Source: Eopsaltria australis
Taxonomy: Eukaryota > Chordata > Aves > Passeriformes > Petroicidae
DNA: 64,000 nt
Reading direction: 5' to 3'
NCBI GenBank assembly: GCA_034509425.1
Contig: JAVTVJ010000863.1
Location: 186,001 to 250,000 of the forward strand
The translations under genes were made by a program, and so were the position numbers. Positions within the stretch are counted from its first letter, which is position 1. Every line of letters begins with the position of its first letter. The notes beneath the pieces are model-generated. The model worked only from the letters and a program-made list of their open reading frames with translations. It had not been told where the DNA came from and made no database searches. Below, piece by piece: positions 13,111 through 24,390 of the stretch.

Positions 13111-15630
13111 ACAGAGCCATGGGGAGGGGACAGCAAGGCTGGGACCAGCATTGACTCAGAATGCAGCCCAAAGAACCCAGGCTACTGCCCTGGGCACTGG
13201 AGCATGAGTGTCTTGGAACTGGGAGAGCTCTCTTCTCTTTGCACAGGACACTTGGAAGGAATGCTGGAATCAGTGTGGCATTCCTGGAATGGTGTGGGCT
13301 CTCTGCAGTGCATCCTGTGCAGAGTTCCCTGGCTCACCCACTGAGGCAGCAGGAGCTGAGACTGAGGAAGTGTGCTTTGGAATGCCTCTGTCTGTGAGGA
13401 GAGAGGGAGCCTGACAGGGCTGGCTGTGCAGAGGAGGCACAGCACAGGAGCTGTTCTGGGACACTTCCAGGGAACGGGGCTCAGGTGCACTCACACCGCT
13501 CAGCAAGGCTGCTTCTGCAGAGATCTCCTACCTACAGTAGTTCTCTTAAACTGAGAAACTCATGTAAAGGAAGACTAACTTTCCCTGCTGCTGCCTCCTT
13601 GAGGAAGGAATGCAGCTGTTAACTGCATCTGTTCTTTAAACCCAGCAGAGTTCAACTTATCAAGGTGATGAGCTCTTAACAAGGCTTTAGGACTTGGGTT
13701 ATTTCATGAAATTGAAAATTCATGTATTCTTCCACATACAAAGGATTTTCATAAGTAATCAATGAAAATCCTGCTCTCCCTGGTATACCAACAGGAGAAA
13801 GATTTAGACTAGTGCTAAATACCCCTTTGAAGTTTTTTTATCTTCATATTATCTGTGGCATTCTAGTTACAGACTTGCCAGAATTCTGAGCACGCGTTCC
13901 TTGCAATACAAGTGTCATGCTCAGATACCAGGGTGTAGTTGCATGTGGTATTGCTAGAGAGGAATCATCAGCTTTAAGGTAGCTTCATAAACCTAAGGCT
14001 TCCAGTGCTAACACGAGGGAAGATGTGCTGGATGGTAACAATATTCTTGGGTGCTGTAGAAGTATGCAACAAATGGCACAGCTGGTCCTTGGGGAGGCGA
14101 GACTGCAGCCAAGATGTAGGAATTCAGACTCCTTGTGCAGCTCTGACAGATCACTTGTGTATTTTCCTCTCACACAGGAGATAAATTTGTCTCTGGGGAC
14201 TTAATGTCGTGTGCTTGATTTAAAAGTGCTTTAGAGCCATGAAGCACAAAGCGATAAAAGAAGTGCTGTGCTATTAAAGCAGCAGTTCTTATACAGAGTT
14301 CAGGAGTGGTGCTAATAAGATATAATTTCCTGTCTTTCCAATTAACATTCCTTTCTATTGAACTACGATTTTATTACCTGATAGAATAAAGAAATACTTT
14401 GCATTTCATCAGTGAGAGACGTGTTTCAGGCTCTGTGGTGTTGTTTAAGAAGGTGTCTAAGAATGTATTTATTGTCTCCACATCAGAACGTGGTTCTTGT
14501 CCTGTGTTGTGCAGTGACTTCTCCAGAGTGCTCTCGTGAGCACCTGGCAATGCCCAGCTACTGATAGTGGCTGGTTTGTAATCACAAATGGAATGGCAGT
14601 GCCCAGAACTGAGGAACTGAGAACAGCAGCTGGTGTGAACAGAGCCAGAGAAGGCAGGGACACCACCCAGTGCAGGGAGTCGTGCTTTTATAGACAGCAT
14701 CTGGTCGGTGTGCTTACAACACACAAAGCTGGTGTGTTATCACAATCTGTCCTGTCTAAATCAGTGCTGAAAGTGGCCTAACTATCCCCAGCTTCAAGAG
14801 AAAATGGAGATAAAAGTAAAAACAAGGAGGCAAACGGGAGGTGAGAGTTCCAGCACACTGCAGAAAGGAACAATTAATTCTGAAATGGCCACAAGTTTGT
14901 CTGTTCTATGAAGCTGTATAAGCTGGTCAAAGAAAAGATCTAACTGCAGGCCTGGTCCCTTTAGATCCTCGTGGCTGTGGCAGTAAATTCTAGGCACGAG
15001 AAGAGTATTCCTCTTGTGAGACACTGGAATTTCTCAAGGCCTTTGCCTTTTTTTTTCTTTTGCTTCTTTACTATTGTTCTGGATATTGTGGATCCAATTA
15101 AAAAAAAAAAAAAGTGGGATTCTCTTTTCTGTGGGAGAGTACAAATTATTTGAAATTCTTAGAATGCTGAGGAGAATGAGTTGAATATAGAAACATAGAT
15201 TTCTCTGACTTTCTGAATACTCCATAAGGTTACATAAAATGCTTGGGTTTGTAATTCTGAAATTTAAAAACCTAATAGCTGAAATCTTGTAGAAACCTTC
15301 TTACTAAGTCTGCCATTCATACTCTTTCTGTCCTGTGCAACAAAATAAGCTAAAACTTAAAGCAAAAAACTACTTGCAGAAGATCATTTGGGTGTTTCGT
15401 TAAACATTGAAGTGCTATTAACTGTCATTCAAATATGCTTCAGGTGGTTAGTAACTGGATCTCTACATTGTAGAAAGGAATGAAGAAAGGAAGGGGGAAC
15501 GGGTAAGAACAAGACCTGGTTGTGAGCTACGCACGTCTCTACCCTCAAATCATTTCAATATCCACAAAAGGGGATAGAGAAATTCCGAGCACCTTACAGC
15601 TGCATTTTGCTCTGCAGCCCTTTAATCTCC
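13111..15630. other. intergenic, nothing recognised
   Basis: Unique-looking, moderately AT-rich DNA with an A13 run near 15,101. No exon with family resemblance, no RNA gene and no clear interspersed repeat were seen. Confidence 0.6.
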
Positions 15631-15639
15631 GGTGACTAA

Positions 15640-16070
15640 AACCGGAGCCGAGCCCGCCCCGCTCCCGCCCCGCACCCCCGGGTGCCGCGCTCGGCGCGCC
15701 GAGCTCAGCCGGGATCGCTGGGGAGCACCGGGAGCGCTCGGGGAGCACCGGGAGCGCTCGGGGAGCACCGGGAGCGCTCAGGGCGCCGCGGCCGGAAAGG
15801 AGCAGCCCCGGCCCGGGAGGAGGTGGGTGCGGAGGAGGGGGCGCGGAGCGGGCGATGCCTCCCGAGCAGCTCCTTCCGCGGGCACCGCCGGGGGCTGCAG
15901 GTGCGGCCGGGGTCCCGGCGGGACGGTACCGAGGGGGCTGCAGCCCCCGCCGCCCGGCCGGGTCCCGCTGCAGCCGCGGAGGTTCCCGTGCCCGGACCCG
16001 AGCCCTCGGCGGGGCTGTGCCGGGAGCGGCCCCGGCCCGGCCGATGCTCCGTGAGTTGCCGGTGTTCCCT
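15640..16070. promoter_or_regulatory. orphan CpG island with 20-bp triplet repeat
   Basis: About 430 bp of very GC-rich, CpG-dense sequence in an AT-rich setting. It includes three perfect copies of a 20-bp unit (gggagcaccgggagcgctcg) at about 15,721-15,780. GC richness keeps long frames open on both strands (for example minus strand 15,545-16,450), but their Ala/Gly/Pro/Arg composition matches no protein I know. Possible donors on the plus strand are CAG|GTGCGG near 15,899 and a GTGAGT near 16,051. The island may start an unannotated transcript; this is inference. Confidence 0.5.
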
Positions 16071-17585
16071 CGGGATGAGCAGTCGGCCCTGCGGGACTCC
16101 CGTGGCTGGGATGCAGTGCTGGGTGAAGCTGAGCTGCTGCTGAATAAGTATTTGCATGTTTTTGTTTGTTTAGAATTTTTTTCCCCGTTAATTACCACAG
16201 CCGGTACCGGTTTTTTGGTTTGTAGGAATGAAGCCGGCCGGTGTGTGAGGCTGGGCTCCAGTGCCGATGTGACTGAGCAGGACCGTGCGCAGTTTGGGGA
16301 TCCGAGTGCAGCCCGCTCCCCTCCAGCTGCTGAGCTCCACTGGCAAGGAACAGGGCACGTCTGGGATCCCTGGAGGCAGAGACAGAGGGTTTGCTCTTTG
16401 TAGGCTGAGACCCTTCCCCATGGCCACCAAAAAAGAGAGGAAGGCTCCAAAACCTAAAGTGGGGAGCACTTGGGAATGTTCCCTTTGTGACCCTGCAGGA
16501 AGCTGCTATCCCACCTGAGCCTGGTGCTGATGTAAATTTGGTAATGTTCTCTTGGGGCAGTTTCTTTAAAATTTTCTCTTGTCACGACAAAAGACGCCCC
16601 TAAACCAACCTTTAAAATAGCTTCCTCTCGCCCCCTTCCTTCATTTTGACAGTAAAATGCTGATGTATTCCTGTCCTCAAGAAAAAAAGGGAAACTTGCT
16701 CAGTCTCATTATTCAGAGAATTTTTCCCAAGCCTCTTCCTTGACATCATCTTTTCATATGTGGTTGTCAGTGATTTGTGATAAGTCAGACCACTTACACA
16801 CATCCACATCTTGGGATCCTTGTTTTGGTTTTGTGCTCAGCATTTTCGAGGTGGTGACACAACGCTTGGTCCGGGATACCCACATCATTTCCATGTGGTT
16901 CAACCACTGACAGCATTTGTCTTACTCCAGGGTTAAGATCTACTTTATTACTCATCCACACGTCTACGGTGGGCAAGACACAAGTCTGATTGATGCTGTT
17001 TATATTTACAAAAGATGAATTTTCAAACTTGGTTAAGATGATGTTGCAAAGTGAACTGCTTTGTAGGGAAAAAGTTTCATTCAAGTATTAGTCCATGTCA
17101 CTTGGAGTCTCCTGGTTTAGTCAAGTGCCACTTGTACTGCTGTTAAATAAGAAATAAAGAAGACAGAAACAACTTTCCTGTACAGTGCTGTACAGCAGAG
17201 TGGATAATTTTACAAGTGGGTGCCTGTTAGTTCTGACGATGAATACAGAAATAATTTGTGTTCTTTCCTCCTTGGAAGTCATTCTGTTTCCTTCAGACCT
17301 CTTCAGCTGGAATTAAACACCTGTTTTACTGCTGACCTCTCTTGAGCCTTGCACACCTCGGTGCCTGCTCCAAGCTGTGTAACTCAGATGTTTTCCCACT
17401 TGAGAATTGATCACAGCTTTTGCATCTTTTTGAGCATCTCTTTGGGAAGGCCTGGCCCTGCACCACAGAAATGCTAATGGGGCTTTCGGTTCCTTTTCAC
17501 AGAGAGCTGCCTCAGCGTTGTGTTTGTTACATTTTCAATCAGGAATGGCATTTTCCTCTAGTGTATAGCTTGTAACTTCCATCCT
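16071..17585. other. intergenic, nothing recognised
   Basis: AT-rich to mixed sequence between two CpG islands. I looked for a BCAS4-like exon in both reading directions and saw none. Confidence 0.6.
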
Positions 17586-17586
17586 G

Positions 17587-18080
17587 ATGTTTAATTTCGC
17601 GCAGCAGTTGCGCTCCGACACCACAAGCTCGGCGGGGTCGGCCCAGCAGCAGACGATGCGAGTGCGGCTGGGCAGAGCCGGGGGACACGCTGGGTGGCCC
17701 TGTGGCAGCAGCCCGGCCGTTCCGCCGGCTCTGTCCGCGCCGGGCCGGGCCGGGCCGGGCCGGGCCGGGCTGTGCTGCGAGAGCCGCGGGCCGGGCCGGG
17801 CTGGGCTGTGCTCGCAGGGCCGGGCTGTGCTCTCAGAGCCGCGGGCAGGGCCGGGCTGTGCTCTCAGAGCCGCGAGCCGGGCCGGGCTGTGCTCGCAGGG
17901 CCGGGCTGGGCTCGCAGGGCCGGGCTGGGCTCTCAGAGCCGCGGGCAGGGCCGGGCTCTGCTCGCAGGCCGGGGCCCTCAGGGCGCCATCTTGTGCGGGC
18001 CGCGCGCGGGGCCGCTGCCGCCAGGGGGCGCCGGGGCGCGCGCGGGGCCGCCTGAGGGGAGCGAGAGCAGCGCCCGGCAG
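17587..18080. promoter_or_regulatory. CpG island built largely of a CCGGG-rich minisatellite
   Basis: CpG-dense block. From about 17,735 to 17,980 it consists of degenerate 30-50 bp units such as gggccgggctgtgctctcag and agagccgcgggcagggccgg, after a (ccggg)n run. Near its right edge are GCGCCATCTTG (17,983-17,993), a YY1-type core-promoter motif, and a CTCF-type motif. Apparent frames of 117-173 codons are the repeat read through (AGRAGLCSQ-type peptides) and are not called as genes. It may be a promoter or insulator element. Confidence 0.5.
18018..18032 (+). promoter_or_regulatory. CTCF-like motif, plus orientation
   Basis: CCGCCAGGGGGCGCC closely matches the core of the vertebrate CTCF motif (CCASYAGRGGGCRC). 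It sits at the edge of a CpG island and 50 bp before a C-rich minisatellite. Match made by eye; no ChIP data were available. Confidence 0.6.
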
Positions 18081-18082
18081 GC

Positions 18083-18540
18083 CTAAAATACCCCTAAAAT
18101 ACCCCTAAAATACCCCTAAAATACCCCTATGCACCCCTACAAACACTCCTGTGAGCCCCTAAAATACCCCTACAAACACCCCGGTGCGCCCCTAAAACAC
18201 CTCTGTGCGCCCCTACAAACACCCCATGCACCCCTATACACCCCTACAGACACCCCTATACACCCCTACAAACACCCATATACATGCCTATGCACCCCTA
18301 CAGACCCCTACAAATACCCCTGCTCACCCCTACAAACACCTCTACAAATGCCCAAAACCCCCTATACACCCCTACAAATACCCCTATACATGCCTAGAAA
18401 CACCTGTACAAATACCCCTCCAAACACCCTTACACACCTGTAGAAACACCAACACACCCCTACAAACACCTACAGACACCTAGAAAACCCTAGAGACCCC
18501 TACACACCCCATCAGATGCCTAGAAAACCCTACACACCCC
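18083..18540. repeat. C-rich minisatellite of cccctaaaata / cccctacaaacac units
   Basis: About 460 bp of degenerate 11-13 bp units. The array starts with perfect 11-mers (cccctaaaata, about four copies from 18,088) and continues as cccctacaaacac, cccctatacac and cccctacagacac variants. The minus strand is G-rich, with GGGG every 11-13 bases. Frames open through it encode only Thr/Pro/Tyr/His repeats (PYKHPY type) and are not genes. Confidence 0.9.
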
Positions 18541-19399
18541 TGGGAACCCGGCACATTTCGTCTGTGAAAGCGTAGAACATCAGAGATTGGTGTTTTTGGC
18601 CAAAACCCCCGTGAGAGCGTTCCTGAAATGCAGGGCCCTGCCCGCTCAGAGGAATCAGGAGCTGCTCCTGTGCCCCTGCTCTGGCTGGTTTGCTGTTCAT
18701 CCCTCACCTCTGCAGCTTGGGAGCTCGTGCCAAGGTTTGTTGCGTTCCTTGTGCTCCGTGCCATCGGTCAGGTGTGCGCCTCACGTCTGCAGCTCCAGAG
18801 AAGGGAAGGAGGTAAGTTTGTTCAGATGGATCCCACCAAATTTTGGACCTCTGGCCAGCCTTCTCTCACCAGCCTTTCCCACCCCAGACTCTTGTGTCTG
18901 CTGTTCCCTTGCTGTTCCCATGGGTCAGTGCTGGTTACCTTTTTCCACGGGATTTTTTTGTGTTAAAGCATGATTGGAAAAGGTGTCTGCTCACACGTGC
19001 ACAGCTGTGTAGAAATTCACTGTTTCCTTTTTTTTGGCTCCTAGTCCTTGAAGAGGATTTACAGATAGCTCCAAAATCTCTGCTTGTATTGATAACACTT
19101 CTTGTTATTTTTAAACACACGTGTTGGTCCCCCAGCCATAACAGTTACAAAACTTAGTCTTGCTGATTTGAGTTAGAAGACAAAGCTCATTCAAAACTTC
19201 CCTCCTCCAACTAGCACAGTAAAATCTAGGGAGAGAAACACTTTTTTGGGGTTTTTTTTCCCTGTGGACTGTTGTGCTGTGGTGTTTGTGCTGAGCACAC
19301 TTGAATAAATCTTTGGTAGGATAAAGTAAAACACGTCCCCGGGGGAGTCAGTGTTGTTTCAGTGTGGGTTCAGAGCAGTCCTGCTGGGGTGCCAATGAC
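18541..19399. other. intergenic, nothing recognised
   Basis: Mixed-composition sequence after the minisatellite. Open frames of 92-128 codons at 18,480-18,973 lack recognisable content and overlap each other in several frames. Confidence 0.5.
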
Positions 19400-19745
19400 T
19401 GATGCCTTTTTCTAGTCTTAGGAAATAAAGGCTCAGACAGGGTTAGAGGGTTGGGGTCGTTTCCCTCGGTATTTAATAGGATCCCATTCCATGGCTTCTG
19501 CCGTCCAGGTAGAACGCGGCGCCAAAGCCCCGTCCCCCCAGTCGAGCGTACAATTAAAGACTCTACTCATTAGCAGATCTACCAGGAGGGCCCAATAAGG
19601 GGCCTGGGTGGGATAACTTCTAGTTTACAGAATCTGTCCTGCTAGGAGACCTTGAGTGCTCATGACAATTGAGTGTTTGGTCTTCTAAGTCTATGTAGTT
19701 TCAGGGGTGTTTGGTCTCCCAGCCCTACAAACACCATGAAACCGG
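19400..19745. other. unassigned CpG-containing segment, possible inserted element
   Basis: Embedded in CpG-poor DNA, this segment has an unusual cluster of CpGs and a distinct texture (gtagaacgcggcgccaaagc, ccagtcgagcgtacaattaa). An AATAAA (ggaaataaagg) lies at its left side. Near its right end is ccctacaaacacc, the same unit as the 18.1 kb minisatellite. It could be an LTR or another lineage-specific insertion, but I do not recognise the family and saw no flanking target duplication. Confidence 0.3.
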
Positions 19746-22700
19746 GCTGAGCTATCACCTAAAGCATCACAAGTGTGCATGCTGATGCTTGTGAATATAG
19801 GGAACTGTGTAAAAAGTACTTAGGAGAAAAGCAAAAAAATCCTTCAGGCATCATTGCTCTCATGGCTGTGGCTGCACCCAGAGCATCCCTTCCCTTTGTC
19901 AGTGCTGACTCCTGCTGAACGCAGCTGTGGCTCTGCAGGCTGTGCACAACGGCTGCAATCACATTTGCAGATCATTTCCTCCCAGCGCAGGCTGCTGCTG
20001 CAACAGCAGCTCTCTTGGGTCTTGGATTGGTCATTTTTCTTACACCCTCACAGAAAGATGGTTTAAATTTGTTTCTTGTCTGCTCTGCCATTGTTGTCCG
20101 GGGTTTGTGCATCGTCTCTCTGGCTCTGTTCCAAGCTCTTGTTCAGAGTTGCAGCAGTTATTGTATCAATTACAGCAGCACTGTGCTGTAGGAGTGGCTT
20201 TTCCCTGCTCCTTTCTGACACCAGCGTTAGAAGTTTGTACCTCATCTTTGGAAATTCCAGGCTCAGATTTAATCTGGTGTAGTTTACCTGAATATGAGCC
20301 TTGTCCCAGCCCATCAATCTGTTCTTCACACGCGTTTCATGATAGAGGACGATTTTTCTGCCTGCCATCGGCCCAAAATAATTCAGTAGAACAAACCTGG
20401 AATTGATCTGCTTCATCTCCCCATTCTGTATGAATTCCGTGTTTTGATTTAACATCAGGAAATATCAGTGTGACTCCAGTGACAGGGTCCCAGCCCGGGT
20501 CAGTGCTCCCTTTCTGCTGGCTCTGCAGCGTCCTGTAAAGACACCCCAGTGCCTGGGGCTGCAGTGGTGGCACTGCTGGGGGAGTGGCGGGTGTGCATTT
20601 GGGGCTGCAGTGCTGGCACCAGCAGTGCAGGGGACACTGTTGCTTTGTGTACAGGAGAAAGCTTCTGCTGTTTGTTCTGCTACTGCAGAACACTTGGAGC
20701 ACTATAAAAGCACTTGATCTGCATTGATCTACTCTTTCTGGTAATAAAAATACCATAAAATCTCACTAGGAGTAATTTTCTATGATATTGCTTTGTTTAT
20801 ACTTGGTTGTTAAAGACACAACTTCCGAAAAAAAGCAAAGGCACAAATGAGTCACACGACCATCAGCAAAATGTACCTGTTGGAGTTTATAAAGCTTGAC
20901 CCATGCATCAAATTACCCACAGCAGTCATTTCTGCTTTGAGATTAAATATCTCAAAATGCCCAGAAAATTCCCTGCACTACTAACCCAGTGCCAGGTTCT
21001 CTCCATTCTAGCTAAAACATCCTTACTCTTTCTTGTGTGGTTAAAGAAAACTTTCCTGTAGCTCCACGTAGCCTGTCCTGACCTCAGCCCTCCCATTCCT
21101 CACAGGTGCCAGCGAGCACTGGGTGCAGCTGCGCAAATTCCCAGCTCTGTCAGGTGCCAGGGCAAGCTCTGGGAGCTTCAGCTGCAGGGAGAATCCCGCT
21201 CAGTTCCTGCAGATCTGGGGCAAACAGGAGCTGCCCAGGAGAATGACGGCTGTTCAGGGTGGTGTGGACAGGAGATGGTGCACTCTGATTTCATCCTCAG
21301 CTGTCAAGCCCCAGTGAATCTTCAAGAAAACGCAGTTTGTGTAGAGTAAAAAATTCAGTAAAGAATTGTAACTTGGCCAAATTCGGTCATATTTTCCTGG
21401 AAATGGGAAAATATGTCCCAGATGAGGGTGGTTTTCTGCCAATTTAAAATCTCTGCTGTAGCCTATGAAGGCGTCGGGGCTTTTCTGAAGAGCGAAACAG
21501 CACATATTTTTCTTTAATTTCATTATCTGAATTGGTTTGGTTTTATTCCCTAAAATTTTCCAAAACTGTTAAACCTGCAGCAAATACCCAATCTGGAAAA
21601 GAGATCAAAGCTGGAGGTTCTGCAGGGCTGGGCTGCCCATCCAAACAATGCTGTGTAACTGGGACACCAGTAACAATGTGAAGGCCAGGCTGGGAACACA
21701 GAGTTGGGCTTGAACATGTACAGTGCTTCCAAGTTTTTTGTTTTTTAAGAAAAATTCTGAAATTTTGCATAATGGTGTATTCATGCTTGCAAGCACCTTG
21801 GAATTATATTAGTGAAGAAAAGAGAGAGGGATCTAATTTTTAGGAGAAAAGTGAGTTATCAGAATTCACTCTTCGTGTTTGGAATATCCAGATGTGAGCT
21901 GAACAGCAAGGACCTTGTGCTAAATATAAATTACAACCATGGTTGGGTAAGTCTGCTGGGCTGTGAGAATAAAACACCTCCAGAGGGAACAGAACAGGGG
22001 AAGAAACTTTCTCTTGTGAAGTTTGCAGCTCTGTGGCAGAAAAGCTTTTCTGCTGTATGGCTTGAACTTTGTATGGGAGAAACTGTGATTTCAGACGTTT
22101 TTATTCAAAGATGTTATCTGTGCCCTGGCTGGATGGGGTCTCCAGTCTTAGAGAAAGGACAGGAAATTTATTTTAAGAGCACCTCAGCATGCAGAGTTTA
22201 AAGAAACTACTTGCACCTTCTGATGGAAGAAAGCTGAACATCAGCAACTCTTGCTGTCTTCAGCTTGTAATACCTGTTGTGTTCTTAAAGCTGGAAATTT
22301 TCTTTCAATGGCATTGGCTGAGAATCTTGTCAAATATTTATTTTAAGAGTATTTTTTTAACCCTTGTGTAATTGCAGACTTATAAAACATAACCTCTAAA
22401 AAAAATCTCATGCTGCTGGTATGAAGAAAAAGTGTACATTTGTTAGATGATTGTTCTGGAGGCTTTTTACTGTATTGTTTTTCCCCTTAACTTCTGACTT
22501 TTACAGCTCATCCTTCAAGTGTAACTCGAGGGAGGTGTCAGCCTCACTCTTTGCTGTATATTAGCAGTTTCTCTTCTTGAAGACTCCAGAGCAGCACATA
22601 TTGCAATTTCTGTTATTCTTTGCAGCTGACAATGTGTGATCACATGTATGTCACACTATTTTTGTGTCCTAATTTACCTCACGAGATAATATTTGGTGTT

Positions 22701-24105
22701 TTCAAAGTGCTATGAGATTTTTCTGACAGCCTTGAAGAAAAATATTTGTTAAATTAATACTAAGCCATACCAGATGGGAAAGATGAGAGGAGAGAAAATA
22801 GAGCAGAGTACTTCAAAACTGGGGGTGTACTATGTTCATATTTAAATCTCATTAATTTTCAAGTGCTCAGTACTACAGGCCATTTTTTTTAAATAATGGA
22901 GGAAATAAAAAAAATCTATCATGTGCTTAAATATTTAATGTTAAGAACTTTAGGGGGATGTTCAGTTAATTTTACCTGCAGCTATGCTTGAAGTTCATCC
23001 AGTTCCACTGTGACCTGGATGCATTAACTGCTTTGAGAGCCCTGATTGGTTTTGTGTGAAGAAAACAGGTTAAAATGGGAACATTCAAGGGAGGGGATGC
23101 AGAAGGCCCAGAAGTCAGGATTTCAGCTGTCACAGTGCTGTGACAGTGACAGTTTGCAGTTTTCAAGTGGGTAAGAATAGAAATCAAAATACAAAAGCAC
23201 TGCCTGTCCCAGCTGGACCGATTGTGTTTGGCTGCCCTGGGAGCAGTGTGAAAAGGCTTTGCAGCAGGCGTGTCCCTGTCACATGGTGCCAGGCAGGACA
23301 GCACAGGCAGGGACATCAGCGTGTGTGCAGCACAGGAGTCACACACGCAGCAGTGGGGGACACTGCAGAGCCACCACTGCTCCAGAGACAGCACCTGGGC
23401 AAAGCTCTGCTGTGAACAGGTGCCACTTACTGGGGAGAATCAGCTTTTAATCGAGCCATCATGCTGCAGTGGCACCAGGAAAGAAAAAATGGTCTCATTT
23501 ATGTGCAACAAAGAAGTTAAAATAACAATCCAGATTCCTTTTTTTAGTCGGTGCTAAGATTGGCTTCTGACTTCCTGTTCTCTAATGGGAGGGATTAGGC
23601 TCTTTATGTTTTGAAAGATACTGAGCCAATTCTTGTTTCAAAATTCCAGTACTGAGATCAAATGAATGAATAAAAACAACCAGAAAAAAACTTGATTTGT
23701 CAGAGAGGCACCTTCATTAGCACTCTCATCTCTTTTCTGTCATAGGAATTGTTTTTAAGCTATAATTGGATCTCACTGACAAAAGCTTCTGGCTACATAT
23801 GTAAAGATTTGTAAAATGCTGCCTTTCTGTAAGCTGGTCTGATCTGTGCCAGAAAATAGGAACCAGAGCTCCTCCCCCGTGTCAGTGCCAGGGACTATTG
23901 GTTAGTTCAGCTCGAAATGCACTCTGCAGCACACGGGTGCTGCCTCTGATGCTGCTCTTGAAAAGCAGGAGAATCTTCCTTCAGCAGCATTTTACATGAT
24001 GCTGTGCAGGGTTGAAGTGAATTCCTTACAGAGCAGGGATCTGCTGGCACCAGTCAATAGCAGGAATTGTCTCCTCACTCTCTGCTGCTCCTGTCAGGAA
24101 CGCAG
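19746..24105. other. intergenic, nothing recognised
   Basis: Mostly AT-rich DNA with a GC-richer patch at about 20,480-20,640. No exon, RNA gene or clear repeat family was recognised on either strand. Confidence 0.55.
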
Positions 24106-24109
24106 GAGC

Positions 24110-24390
24110 AGAACTGCTGCTCACACACGGATAGAAGTGTTTGCATGCTCCTGCAGCAGAGCTGCTGCTCACACACGGATAGAAGTGTTTGCATGCTCCT
24201 GCAGCAGAGCTGCTGCTCACACACTGATGGAAGTGTTTGCATGCTCCTGCAGCAGAGCTGCTGCTCACACACTGATGGAAGTGTTTGCATGCTCCTGCAG
24301 CAGAGCTGCTGCTCACACACTGATGGAAGTGTTTGCATGCTCCTGCAGCAGAGCTGCTGCTCACACACTGATGGAAGTGTTTGCATGTTT
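24110..24390. repeat. 48-bp minisatellite, about six copies
   Basis: Units containing gctgctgctcacacac recur with an exact 48-bp period (TCACACAC at 24121, 24169, 24217, 24265, 24313 and 24361). The first two copies carry cggatag where the later four carry ctgatgg. Because 48 is a multiple of 3, several frames on both strands stay open with 16-residue repeats (for example SHTDGSVCMLLQQSCC, or the minus-strand KHFHQCVSSSSAAGAC). Open frames in several phases on both strands fit a non-coding array better than a gene. Confidence 0.9.

Noticed and set aside
12857..13344. overlapping plus-strand frames with repeated CAQCFPSLQ-like peptide
   Set aside because: Peptide repeat arises from the 41-bp minisatellite, whose length is not a multiple of three, so the same peptide moves between frames.
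15545..16450. 301-codon minus-strand frame across the 15.6 kb CpG island
   Set aside because: No homology recognised; includes translation of the 20-bp repeats; overlapping plus-strand frames are equally open.
17587..18108. 173-codon plus-strand frame
   Set aside because: Mostly minisatellite read-through (AGRAGLCSQ-like), with three overlapping frames open in the same DNA.
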